This document shows, piece by piece, positions 10,875 to 19,282 of a DNA stretch of 64,000 nt (positions within the stretch are counted from its first letter, which is position 1; every line of letters begins with the position of its first letter). The position numbers were made by a program, and so were the translations under genes. The stretch comes from Halobacillus alkaliphilus (lineage in GTDB: Bacteria > Bacillota > Bacilli > Bacillales > Halobacillaceae): NCBI RefSeq assembly GCF_900113125.1, contig NZ_FOOG01000003.1, positions 1-64,000 of the forward strand, in the 5' to 3' direction. A model generated the notes under the pieces. That model saw only the letters and a list, made by a program, of their open reading frames with translations. It was not told where the DNA came from and searched no databases.

Positions 10875-11507
10875 ATGAGAGATTTAAAAGAAGACATAAT
10901 TCAAACCTCGCTTGAATTATTCGATCGCTATGGTTTTCACGGTGTGAGTGTCAATCAAATTGTAGAATTATCCCGTACGTCTAAAGGCGGTTTTTACCAT
11001 CACTTCAGCTCCAAAGACGAACTCCTTTTCGTCATTCACGATACCTTTATTACATATGTATTGAAAGAAGCTCAATCAGCCAATGTGATTCACTCATCTC
11101 CTGTCAAAAAGATTCAAGCTATCATTCATGCGTTTGTTCAAGTTTTTGATCTATACAAACCTCATATTTCTGTGTTCTATCAGGAGAGCAATTATCTTAA
11201 ACCTGAATACGAACGACAGATTAAGCAAAAACGTGATGAATTTAAAAAAATGGTTTTTCAAGTCATCGAAGAAGGACAGGAGTCGGGACATTTTCGCAAA
11301 GAACTGCCAGTGTCTATTACAGGTATGGCGATACTGGGAATGGTGAACTGGATTTATAAGTGGTATAAACGGGATGGTCCACATTCGATCCATGAGATTT
11401 CAGATGTTTTCACGGATCTGATTTTACACTTTTTACTGCCTGGGAAAGAAGACACGGATTACTTGAATCGACTGCTCCACGTTCCTTTTTTTTATGAAAA
11501 TAAGTAA
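10875..11507 (+). CDS. TetR/AcrR-family regulator of the leucine-catabolic operon
   Basis: This 210-residue protein has an N-terminal helix-turn-helix (LFDRYGFHGVSVNQIVELSRTSKGGFYHHFSSKDELL) and a variable ligand-binding C-terminus. It lies directly upstream of and parallel to the acyl-CoA dehydrogenase operon, and a TetR-type palindrome at 11536-11553 sits before that operon. It is therefore inferred to repress the operon and release DNA on binding an acyl-CoA or acid. The start at 10875 is set by the promoter position and a gggga ribosome site. Confidence 0.85.
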   Translation: MRDLKEDIIQTSLELFDRYGFHGVSVNQIVELSRTSKGGFYHHFSSKDELLFVIHDTFITYVLKEAQSANVIHSSPVKKIQAIIHAFVQVFDLYKPHISVFYQESNYLKPEYERQIKQKRDEFKKMVFQVIEEGQESGHFRKELPVSITGMAILGMVNWIYKWYKRDGPHSIHEISDVFTDLILHFLLPGKEDTDYLNRLLHVPFFYENK

Positions 11508-11516
11508 ACGCTTTCA
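11503..11516 (+). promoter_or_regulatory. cre site (CcpA binding)
   Basis: AGTAAACGCTTTCA matches the cre consensus TGWAANCGNTNWCA at 13 of 14 positions, with only the first base different. It overlaps the stop codon of the TetR gene and precedes the catabolic operon, which suggests glucose repression. Confidence 0.75.
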
Positions 11517-11535
11517 TTTATTTTTTTGATTACGT

Positions 11536-11553
11536 ACCGACCAACCAGTCGGT
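11536..11553 (+). promoter_or_regulatory. TetR-type operator before the leucine operon
   Basis: ACCGAC and GTCGGT are perfect 6-base inverted half sites separated by 6 bases. The palindrome fills the space between a weak TTACGT (11530) and TCTTAA (11553) that could be -35 and -10 boxes, so binding would block transcription. The link to the adjacent TetR protein is inferred from position. Confidence 0.65.
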
Positions 11554-11577
11554 CTTAATTCTCTAAGGAGGAATCAT

Positions 11578-12720
11578 ATGAATTTTGAGTTGACGAAAGA
11601 ACAGGAAATGACTAGAAAAATGGTTCGTGATTTTGCTGAGGAGGTTATTCATCCGCGTGCGGTAGATATTGATACAAAAGCGGAATTTCCAGAAGATATT
11701 TTTAAGGAGATGGGGAAACTGGGGCTGCTTGGTATTCCATTTCCAGAAGAATATGGAGGATCCGGTGGGGACACGGTTACTTATGCTTTGGCTGTCGAAG
11801 AAATTGGTCGTGTCTGCGGTTCTACAGGACTTAGTTATGCAGCGGCTGTTTCTCTAGGAGCGAGCCCCATTTATTATTTCGGTACAGAAGAACAAAAACA
11901 GGAATTCTTAACTCCACTGGCTAAGGGAGAAGCACTTGCTTCTTTTGGACTAACAGAACCGAATGCTGGTTCTGATGCAGGGGGAACGAAAACACGAGCT
12001 GAACTTAAAGGAGATCATTACGTCATAAACGGAGAAAAGTGTTGGATTACGAATGCGGAGTATGCTCGGTCTATTACCGTTACAGCGGTTTCCGGAAAAC
12101 GGGAAGATGGTAAAAATATTATTTCGGCTTTTATCATCCCTAAAGATACTCCAGGCATGAAAATCAGCAGTCCTTATGAAAAGATGGGCGTCCGTGGATC
12201 CAACACTTCAGAAATCATCCTGGAAGATGTGAAAGTGCCTAAGGAAAATCTGCTTGGAGATCCTGATAAAGGTTTTAAGCAGTTCCTTTACACGCTTGAT
12301 GGAGGGAGGATTTCTATTGCTGCTCTTGCCGTCGGTATTGCGCAAGCATCCTTGGATCGTGCTCTTGCTTACGCAAAAGAAAGAAAACAATTTGGCCAGC
12401 CAATCTCCAGTTTTCAAGCCATTCAGTTTAAATTAGCAGATATGGCGATGGAAGTAGAACTTGCACGTAATATGGTACTAAAATCTGCCTGGTTAAAAGA
12501 TCAAGGGAAGAACTTCACGAAAGAATCAGCGTATGCCAAGCTGTTCGCTTCTGAAACCGCTTTCCGATCATCCAATCAAGCTATTCAAATACACGGGGGA
12601 TACGGATATATGAGGGAATATGAAGTAGAGCGTTTTCTACGGGATGCTAAACTGCTTGAAATTGGAGAGGGAACGTCTGAAATTCAACGTTTGGTTATCG
12701 CCCGTCAGTTAGGCTGCTAA
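11578..12720 (+). CDS. yngJ: Short/branched-chain acyl-CoA dehydrogenase
   Basis: This 380-residue flavoprotein heads an operon in the order of B. subtilis yngJ-I-H-HB-G-F-E. It should oxidise isovaleryl-CoA or a related acyl-CoA to the enoyl-CoA. Family motifs include [19 protein letters not shown]-like [11 protein letters not shown], and [16 protein letters not shown]. The glutamate in IGEGTSEIQ is at the catalytic-base position used by short- and medium-chain enzymes. Human isovaleryl-CoA dehydrogenase has alanine there and a different base, so strict isovaleryl specificity is not assured. AAGGAGG lies 6 bases before the ATG. Confidence 0.92.
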   Translation: MNFELTKEQEMTRKMVRDFAEEVIHPRAVDIDTKAEFPEDIFKEMGKLGLLGIPFPEEYGGSGGDTVTYALAVEEIGRVCGSTGLSYAAAVSLGASPIYYFGTEEQKQEFLTPLAKGEALASFGLTEPNAGSDAGGTKTRAELKGDHYVINGEKCWITNAEYARSITVTAVSGKREDGKNIISAFIIPKDTPGMKISSPYEKMGVRGSNTSEIILEDVKVPKENLLGDPDKGFKQFLYTLDGGRISIAALAVGIAQASLDRALAYAKERKQFGQPISSFQAIQFKLADMAMEVELARNMVLKSAWLKDQGKNFTKESAYAKLFASETAFRSSNQAIQIHGGYGYMREYEVERFLRDAKLLEIGEGTSEIQRLVIARQLGC

Positions 12721-12742
12721 TAAATAAAGAGGAGGAATGTAT

Positions 12743-14383
12743 ATGTCCCTTTTAGAAACGACCGTAGGAGAACTTTTAGAGGAACAGGCTCGTCAGTATC
12801 CCGATCAGGAAGCTTTCGTCTATCCTGAGAAGAAGCTTCGAAAAACCTATAAGGAATTTAACGACATGGCTGATGAAACAGCTAAAGGACTCATGGCGTT
12901 AGGGGTTGAAAAGGGAGAGCACGTAGCCATATGGTCTGATAATAAGCCGGAATGGCTTCTTTCCCAATTTGCCACAGGAAAAATGGGCGGGGTACTTGTA
13001 ACCGTGAATACGAATTACAGAGCACAGGAACTCGAATACCTTCTAAAACAATCGGATGCGACCACTTTAATACTAGCGGAAGATTTTAGAGGCACATCTT
13101 ATATTGATATTTTGAAAGAGATCTGCCCGGAGCTTTCTTCATCATTGAAAGGAGATCTTCAGAGTGAGCGGCTCCCTCATTTAAAAAATATCATTACGTT
13201 AAGTGACAAAGAGCATCCAGGGTGTTACACGTGGGAAGATCTGGTCGGAATGGGCCGGTCTACAAGTGATGAAAGATTAGCAGAGCGTAAAAGCTCCCTC
13301 TCTTATAAAGATGTGATCAACATGCAATACACGTCAGGAACCACAGGTTTTCCTAAAGGTGTGATGCTGAGCCATTATAATATCGTCAACAATGGGAATC
13401 AGGTTGCGGACTGCATGAGACTTACCAATGAAGATCGTTTATGCATTCCTGTTCCCTTTTTCCATTGCTTCGGCTGTGTATTGGGAACGCTTGCTGCTGT
13501 ATCTAAAGGAGCCACTATGGTTATTCTTGAGCAATTCGAACCCTTACAGGTATTAAAAGCGGTAAAAGAAGAAGCTTGTACAGCGCTTCACGGAGTGCCT
13601 ACGATGTTCATTGCAGAACTCAATCATCCTGAATTTAATGACTGGAAGCCTACCACTCTTCGTACAGGAATTATGGCGGGATCTACCTGTCCAATGGAAG
13701 TCATGAAAAGTGTCATCGAGGATATGGGGGCAGAGGAGATTACCATTGCCTATGGTCAGACGGAATCCTCTCCAGTTATTACACAAACCAAGGCGGATGA
13801 CCCGATTGAACTTCGCGTTTCCAGTGTCGGACAGGCGCATCCTAACGTAGAAGTCAAAATCATTGATCCGGCTCTTGGAGATGAAGCAGAAGCGGGGATT
13901 CCTGGAGAACTCTGTACAAGGGGATATCTCGTTATGGAGGGCTACTATAAGAACCAGGAAGCTATCGAGTCGGCCATCGATTCTGAAGGATGGCTTCATA
14001 CGGGTGATATCGCCGTGATCGATGAGGATGGGTATATTGAAATTACCGGCCGGATGAAAGACATGATCATTCGAGGTGGTGAAAACGTATATCCAAGGGA
14101 AATTGAAGAGTTCTTATATCAGCATCCAGATGTGCTGGATGTTCAAGTGGTCGGTGTTCCCGATCAGAAATATGGTGAAGAAATTATGGCCTGGATCATT
14201 CCTAAGGAAGGAAAGTCAATCGAAGAAAACGATATCCGCGAATTTTGCGAGGGTCAAATTTCCAAGCATAAAATTCCAAGATACATCATGTTTACAGATG
14301 AGTATCCGATGACAGCGAGCGGGAAAATTCAAAAGTTTAAACTGAGGGAAGATGCGCTGGACATGATGGATTTGAAATCGTAA
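12743..14383 (+). CDS. yngI: AMP-forming acyl-CoA synthetase
   Basis: This ANL-superfamily ligase activates a carboxylic acid with ATP and CoA. The 546-residue protein shows the P-loop YTSGTTGFPKGVMLSH near residue 190, AYGQTESSP near 340, the hinge GRMKDMIIRGGENVYP near 440, and the catalytic lysine in TASGKIQKF near the end. The second ATG at 12743 is chosen because GAGGAGG is 8 bases upstream. Its operon position suggests a branched or medium-chain acid substrate. The true substrate cannot be read from sequence. Confidence 0.9.
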   Translation: MSLLETTVGELLEEQARQYPDQEAFVYPEKKLRKTYKEFNDMADETAKGLMALGVEKGEHVAIWSDNKPEWLLSQFATGKMGGVLVTVNTNYRAQELEYLLKQSDATTLILAEDFRGTSYIDILKEICPELSSSLKGDLQSERLPHLKNIITLSDKEHPGCYTWEDLVGMGRSTSDERLAERKSSLSYKDVINMQYTSGTTGFPKGVMLSHYNIVNNGNQVADCMRLTNEDRLCIPVPFFHCFGCVLGTLAAVSKGATMVILEQFEPLQVLKAVKEEACTALHGVPTMFIAELNHPEFNDWKPTTLRTGIMAGSTCPMEVMKSVIEDMGAEEITIAYGQTESSPVITQTKADDPIELRVSSVGQAHPNVEVKIIDPALGDEAEAGIPGELCTRGYLVMEGYYKNQEAIESAIDSEGWLHTGDIAVIDEDGYIEITGRMKDMIIRGGENVYPREIEEFLYQHPDVLDVQVVGVPDQKYGEEIMAWIIPKEGKSIEENDIREFCEGQISKHKIPRYIMFTDEYPMTASGKIQKFKLREDALDMMDLKS

Positions 14384-14397
14384 AAAAGGGGTGGAGA

Positions 14398-15756
14398 ATG
14401 GTGTTTACGAAAATACTTATTGCCAATCGAGGAGAAATAGCAGCTCGTGTCATACGTACGTGCAAACAGATGAATATTAGTACCGTGGCCGTCTATTCAG
14501 AGGCAGACCAGGAGGCCCCTTATGTAAAAGAAGCGGATGAAAGTTATCTAATAGGTAAACCAAGGGTCAACGAATCATATTTAAACATCGATAAGATTTT
14601 GAAAGTGGCCAAGGAATCCGGTGCACAGGCCATTCATCCCGGCTACGGGCTTCTTAGTGAAAGTGCTGAGTTTGCTGAAAAAGTAACCCGGGCCGGGCTT
14701 GTATTTATAGGACCAAGACCAGAAGTCATTGCTAAGATGGGGGACAAAATTGCGGCTCGTCATGAGATGAGTCAGGCTGGTGTGCCGATCGTACCCGGGA
14801 CAGATGAAGCGGTAGCATCAGCGGAAGCTGCCTTATCTATCGCTCAGTCATTTGGTTATCCCGTCATGCTAAAAGCGGCAGCAGGTGGAGGCGGCATTGG
14901 CATGCAGGCGGTCTATTCGGATGAAGAGCTTGAAAAAGCTTTTGAGGGGAATTCCAAGCGTGCCCAGACGTTTTTCGGCGATGGGAAAATGTTTATGGAA
15001 AAATTAATTGAAAATCCTAGACACATCGAAATGCAAGTGCTTGCTGACCATCATGGCCATGCTGTGCATTTATTTGAAAGGGAATGCTCGATTCAAAGAC
15101 GTCACCAAAAAGTTGTGGAAGAAGCTCCCTCCCCAGTGCTTTCAGAGGAAACACGACGTCAAATGGGAGAAAGTGCATTAAAAGCTGTAGAAAGACTTGG
15201 TTATTCCAATGCAGGAACCATTGAATTTTTGGTAGACGAGCAGGAAAACTATTATTTTCTTGAAATGAATACCCGTCTTCAAGTGGAGCACCCAGTAACA
15301 GAAGAAATTACAGGTGTAGATCTGGTGGAGCAGCAGTTAAGAGTCGCTTCGAATGAGGTTCTTTCTCTTAAACAGGAAGATCTTTCGATTCAAGGTCATG
15401 CGATTGAAGTTCGTATTTATGCGGAGGATCCGAATACCTTTTACCCTTCTCCGGGCCAGCTTACAAAACTGGAATTACCAGAAGGTGAAAACATCCGCCA
15501 TGAACTGGCTGTAAACGGGAGTTCGAAGGTTACCCCGTTTTACGACCCTATGATTGCGAAGTTGGTGGTACATGGCGAGACAAGAGAGCAGGCGATTGAT
15601 CTGATGGCAAAGGCTCTCCATAAATATGAAATTGAAGGAATTAAATCGAACTTAACCATGTTAAAACGAATTATTACTCACGACCAATTTAAAAAAGGAA
15701 ATACAAAAACAACCTTTATCCGGGATTATTACTTACCTACGTTAACCAACCAATAA
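14398..15756 (+). CDS. yngH: Biotin carboxylase subunit of an acyl-CoA carboxylase
   Basis: This 452-residue ATP-grasp enzyme carboxylates biotin using bicarbonate. The N-terminus KILIANRGEIAARVIRTC, the glycine-rich loop KAAAGGGGIGMQ near 160 and FLEMNTRLQVEHPVTE near 290 are diagnostic. It works with the separate biotin carrier (15770) and the carboxyltransferase (17711), most likely as 3-methylcrotonyl-CoA carboxylase in leucine breakdown. It is distinct from the AccC of fatty-acid synthesis by context only. Confidence 0.93.
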   Translation: MVFTKILIANRGEIAARVIRTCKQMNISTVAVYSEADQEAPYVKEADESYLIGKPRVNESYLNIDKILKVAKESGAQAIHPGYGLLSESAEFAEKVTRAGLVFIGPRPEVIAKMGDKIAARHEMSQAGVPIVPGTDEAVASAEAALSIAQSFGYPVMLKAAAGGGGIGMQAVYSDEELEKAFEGNSKRAQTFFGDGKMFMEKLIENPRHIEMQVLADHHGHAVHLFERECSIQRRHQKVVEEAPSPVLSEETRRQMGESALKAVERLGYSNAGTIEFLVDEQENYYFLEMNTRLQVEHPVTEEITGVDLVEQQLRVASNEVLSLKQEDLSIQGHAIEVRIYAEDPNTFYPSPGQLTKLELPEGENIRHELAVNGSSKVTPFYDPMIAKLVVHGETREQAIDLMAKALHKYEIEGIKSNLTMLKRIITHDQFKKGNTKTTFIRDYYLPTLTNQ

Positions 15757-15769
15757 GGAGAGATGAATT

Positions 15770-15982
15770 ATGAATGAAGTAAAAGCATCAATGGCAGGAA
15801 GTGTATGGAAATTAGTCGTTCAGCAGGGCGAAGAAGTCAGTGAAGGGCAGGACATTGCTATCTTAGAATCTATGAAAATGGAAATACCCATCCCTTCTGA
15901 AGCTTCAGGAAGTGTAAAAGAACTAAAGGTCAGTGAAGGTGATTTCGTAAATGAAGGCGACGTTATTGCCATTATTGAATAA
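15770..15982 (+). CDS. yngHB: Biotin/lipoyl attachment carrier protein
   Basis: This 70-residue stand-alone biotinyl domain carries the ESMKME motif with Lys36 as the biotinylation site. A second glycine-rich hairpin near the C-terminus completes the beta-barrel. It shuttles carboxybiotin between the biotin carboxylase and the carboxyltransferase of the same operon. It is preceded by AAGGAGAG and lies 13 bases from yngH. Confidence 0.93.
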   Translation: MNEVKASMAGSVWKLVVQQGEEVSEGQDIAILESMKMEIPIPSEASGSVKELKVSEGDFVNEGDVIAIIE

Positions 15983-15996
15983 CAGGAGCGGATATT

Positions 15997-16899
15997 ATGC
16001 TGGAGTTACCAGAAGAAGTGACGATCAAAGAGGTCGGACCCCGGGATGGACTACAGAATGAGTCCAGGGAAGTTCCGACAGAAGATAAAATTTCCTGGAT
16101 AAATCAATTGTCAGAAGCCGGTTATTCCTACATTGAATTCAGTTCTTTCGTCCATCCGAAATGGATTCCCCAGTTAAAGGATGCGAAACAAGTAGCTTCA
16201 TCTATTGAGAGAAAACCTGGTATAACATACGCAGCCCTGGTACCCAATATGAAAGGGCTTGAAGCGGCGCTGGAAACAGACGTAGATGAAGTATCTGTGT
16301 TCATGTCAGCCAGTGAAAGTCATAATAAAAAAAATATAAACAAGTCGATTGAAGAAACCTATCCTGTCCTGCGGGAAGTCGTTCAGGAAGCAAAGGGTGC
16401 GGGGAAAACGGTCCGCGGGTATTTATCGACCGTCTTTGGCTGTCCTTATGAAGGAAATATTCCGATTGAACAGGTCATAGACGTGAGCAAGCATATGCTT
16501 GATATGGGCATAGATGAGCTTTCTTTAGGGGATACCATCGGGGTTGCAAATCCTAAACAGGTGGACAAGTCCTTACATGAAATTCAGAAGCAGTTACCCT
16601 TCAAGGATATAGCTATGCATTTTCATAATACGAGAGGAATGGCGCTCGCGAATGTGCTTGTGTCGTTAAATCATGGGATTACCACGTTTGACAGTTCTCT
16701 CGGTGGACTTGGAGGCTGTCCTTATGCAAAGGGTGCTTCAGGCAATCTTGCTACCGAGGACCTCGTTCATATGCTGCACCAGATGGAGGTATCGACGGGA
16801 ATAGATGAACAGAAACTCAGACAGGCCGCTTCATTTATTCAAGATACTTTAAATAAACCGCTAGCCAGTCACGTGATGCAAATAGAAAGATCCAGGTAA
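15997..16899 (+). CDS. yngG: Hydroxymethylglutaryl-CoA lyase
   Basis: This 300-residue TIM-barrel lyase splits HMG-CoA into acetoacetate and acetyl-CoA, the last step of leucine degradation. EVGPRDGLQNE near residue 11, the metal-binding HFHNTRG near 207, and the catalytic-loop region GGLGGCPYAKGASGNLATEDLV near 240 are characteristic. AGGAGC lies upstream. Confidence 0.94.
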   Translation: MLELPEEVTIKEVGPRDGLQNESREVPTEDKISWINQLSEAGYSYIEFSSFVHPKWIPQLKDAKQVASSIERKPGITYAALVPNMKGLEAALETDVDEVSVFMSASESHNKKNINKSIEETYPVLREVVQEAKGAGKTVRGYLSTVFGCPYEGNIPIEQVIDVSKHMLDMGIDELSLGDTIGVANPKQVDKSLHEIQKQLPFKDIAMHFHNTRGMALANVLVSLNHGITTFDSSLGGLGGCPYAKGASGNLATEDLVHMLHQMEVSTGIDEQKLRQAASFIQDTLNKPLASHVMQIERSR

Positions 16900-16915
16900 G
16901 AAAGGAGGCTGTGAG

Positions 16916-17698
16916 ATGAGCGAACTTGTTACGTTAAAAGAGGTAAATGAGCACGTCTTATTACTAACTTTAAATCGTCCAGAAGCGGCAAATGCTCTTT
17001 CCAGGGAATTATTGGATCAGTTAGCAGCTCGAGCAAAAGAAGTGAATCAGCGGGACGACGTGCGGGCAGTATTAATTACTGGAAGCGGAACGAAAGTGTT
17101 TTGCGCTGGAGCTGACTTAAAGGAACGCGCGGATATGTCCGAGCAGGAAGTTATCCAAACGGTTGAGAAAATCGGTGATACCATCCAATTGATTGAACGA
17201 ATCTCCGTGCCTACCATCGCCGTGATTAATGGGGTCGCTTTTGGAGGAGGGCTTGAACTTGCTTTAGCTTGTGATTTGCGCATTATGAGTAATTCAGCAA
17301 GAGTGGGGCTCACTGAAACCTCTCTTGGAATTATACCTGGAGCGGGAGGAACCCAGCGACTCAGCCGGTTAATTGGACTTGGAAAAGCGAAAGCAATGAT
17401 TTACACGGCACGCCCCATTGAAGCTCAGAGGGCTCATGCGATCGGACTTGCGGAATATGTGTATGAGCCGCAATTACTGTTAGAAGAAGCAAAGGATATT
17501 GCGTTCTCCATTGCACGCAATGCGCCTATTGCGCTTAGACAGGCTAAAAAAGCTATCCATGACGGATATGATAAGGAATTATCTGCAGGGCTTCAAATTG
17601 AAAAGGAGTGCTATCAAAAGACGATTGACACGGAAGACCGTCTGGAAGGCCTGAAAGCATTCAAAGAGAAAAGGAAACCAGATTATAAAGGAAAGTAA
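16916..17698 (+). CDS. yngF: Enoyl-CoA hydratase, probably methylglutaconyl-CoA hydratase
   Basis: This 260-residue crotonase-fold protein has the oxyanion-hole motifs FCAGADLKERADMS near residue 62 and GVAFGGGLELALACDLR near 105, and the glutamates of TETSLGIIPGAGGTQRL near 135. Operon position between HMG-CoA lyase and the carboxyltransferase indicates hydration of 3-methylglutaconyl-CoA to HMG-CoA. AAAGGAGGCTGTGAG precedes the start. Confidence 0.92.
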   Translation: MSELVTLKEVNEHVLLLTLNRPEAANALSRELLDQLAARAKEVNQRDDVRAVLITGSGTKVFCAGADLKERADMSEQEVIQTVEKIGDTIQLIERISVPTIAVINGVAFGGGLELALACDLRIMSNSARVGLTETSLGIIPGAGGTQRLSRLIGLGKAKAMIYTARPIEAQRAHAIGLAEYVYEPQLLLEEAKDIAFSIARNAPIALRQAKKAIHDGYDKELSAGLQIEKECYQKTIDTEDRLEGLKAFKEKRKPDYKGK

Positions 17699-17710
17699 GG
17701 AGGGGAAAAG

Positions 17711-19240
17711 ATGGCGAAGAATCAGACGTTAGAAGAAAAAAGAAAGCATATTTCCTCGGGTGGAGCAGAAAAGTATCATGCTAAAAATGCAGAAAAAGGA
17801 AAAATGTTTGTACGAGAGCGTCTTCAATTATTGTTCGACGATGATTTAAATATTGAAGATGCCTTTTTTGCCAACAACCAGGATGATAAACTTCCAGCAG
17901 ATGGAGTGGTCACAGGTATAGGGAAAATCAATGGAGAACAGGTTTGTGTTATGGCCAATGATTCTACTGTTAAAGCAGGATCATGGGGAGCACGCACTGT
18001 TGAAAAAATCATTCGAATACAGGAAACAGCTATGAAACTGCAGCTTCCGATGCTTTACCTCGTAGATTCCGCCGGTGCAAGAATCACCGATCAAGTAGAG
18101 ATGTTTCCCAATCGAAGGGGAGCCGGCCGTATATTTCATAACCAGATAAAGTTATCCGGACGGGTTCCACAAGTCTGTTTGTTATTTGGACCCTCTGCCG
18201 CTGGAGGAGCTTACATACCTGCTTTTTGCGACATTGTAGTCATGGTTGACGGGAATGCATCGATGTACTTGGGATCTCCTAGAATGGCGGAGAAAGTGAT
18301 TGGAGAAAAAGTTTCCCTTGAAGAGATGGGAGGCGCAAAAATGCATTGCTCCGTTTCGGGATGTGGGGACGTACTTGCTAAGGATGAGCAGGAAGCTATA
18401 TCATTCGCACGGAAATACATGAGCTATTTTCCGGCGAATTATCGAAAAGCTCCGGCTCAAAAAGAAAGTATTGACCCTGTAGCATTCGAAAAGTCCATAG
18501 AAGAATTGATTCCAGAAAATCAGAATGCCCCTTTTGATATGTACCAGTTAATTGACCGTATTATCGACGAAGATTCTTTTTGCGAAATTAAAAAGAAATT
18601 CGCTCCGGAACTTATTACCGGTTTATCGAGAATAGATGGTCGCGTGGTCGGTATCATTGCTAATCAGCCTAGAGCGAAGGGCGGGGTGCTGTTTCCGGAC
18701 TCAGCCGATAAATCCGCTAAATTTATACAGCTTTGTGATGCCTTTAATATCCCTTTATTATTCCTGGTAGATATTCCTGGATTCATGATTGGAACGAAGG
18801 TGGAGCGTGCAGGTATTATTCGCCACGGAGCCAAAATGTTATCAACTATGAGTGAAGCGACCGTTCCTAAGATCTCCGTTATTGTAAGAAAAGCTTACGG
18901 AGCTGGGCTTTACGCTATGGCAGGACCTGCCTTTGAGCCGGATGCATGTATAGCTCTTCCGACAGCTCAAATTGCTGTTATGGGTCCTGAAGCGGCTGTG
19001 AACGCGGTATATGCAAATAAAATAGCTGAACTTCCTGAAGAAGAAAGACCTGCGTTTATTAAAGAGAAACACGAAGAATACAAAGAAAATATCGATATTT
19101 ATCGCTTAGCATCTGAGCTGGTGATCGATGATATTATCCAGCCTGACCGGCTGCGAGAAGAACTTTCCACTCGATACGAAGCTTATCAAAATAAAGATGT
19201 TACCTTTACGGAAAGAAAACACGGGGTCTATCCTGTATAA
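17711..19240 (+). CDS. yngE: Acyl-CoA carboxylase carboxyltransferase subunit
   Basis: This 509-residue fused carboxyltransferase transfers CO2 from carboxybiotin to an acyl-CoA, most likely 3-methylcrotonyl-CoA. The two crotonase-like halves are visible (DSAGARITDQ and GPSAAGGAYIPAFCD in the first, VDIPGFMIGTKVERAGIIRHGAKM and GAGLYAMAGPAFEPD in the second). Propionyl-CoA carboxylase subunits are similar, so substrate choice rests on the operon. It ends the operon at a strong bidirectional terminator. Confidence 0.92.
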   Translation: MAKNQTLEEKRKHISSGGAEKYHAKNAEKGKMFVRERLQLLFDDDLNIEDAFFANNQDDKLPADGVVTGIGKINGEQVCVMANDSTVKAGSWGARTVEKIIRIQETAMKLQLPMLYLVDSAGARITDQVEMFPNRRGAGRIFHNQIKLSGRVPQVCLLFGPSAAGGAYIPAFCDIVVMVDGNASMYLGSPRMAEKVIGEKVSLEEMGGAKMHCSVSGCGDVLAKDEQEAISFARKYMSYFPANYRKAPAQKESIDPVAFEKSIEELIPENQNAPFDMYQLIDRIIDEDSFCEIKKKFAPELITGLSRIDGRVVGIIANQPRAKGGVLFPDSADKSAKFIQLCDAFNIPLLFLVDIPGFMIGTKVERAGIIRHGAKMLSTMSEATVPKISVIVRKAYGAGLYAMAGPAFEPDACIALPTAQIAVMGPEAAVNAVYANKIAELPEEERPAFIKEKHEEYKENIDIYRLASELVIDDIIQPDRLREELSTRYEAYQNKDVTFTERKHGVYPV

Positions 19241-19280
19241 AAAAACATCTCCTGATCTACTTGATCAGGAGATGTTTTTT
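19240..19280. terminator. Bidirectional terminator between yngE and the acyl-CoA synthetase
   Basis: A perfect 18-bp stem (19240-19257 with 19263-19280) with a 5-base loop has A runs on one side and T runs on the other, so it serves both convergent genes. It begins at the last base of the yngE stop codon. Confidence 0.92.
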
Positions 19281-19282
19281 AT

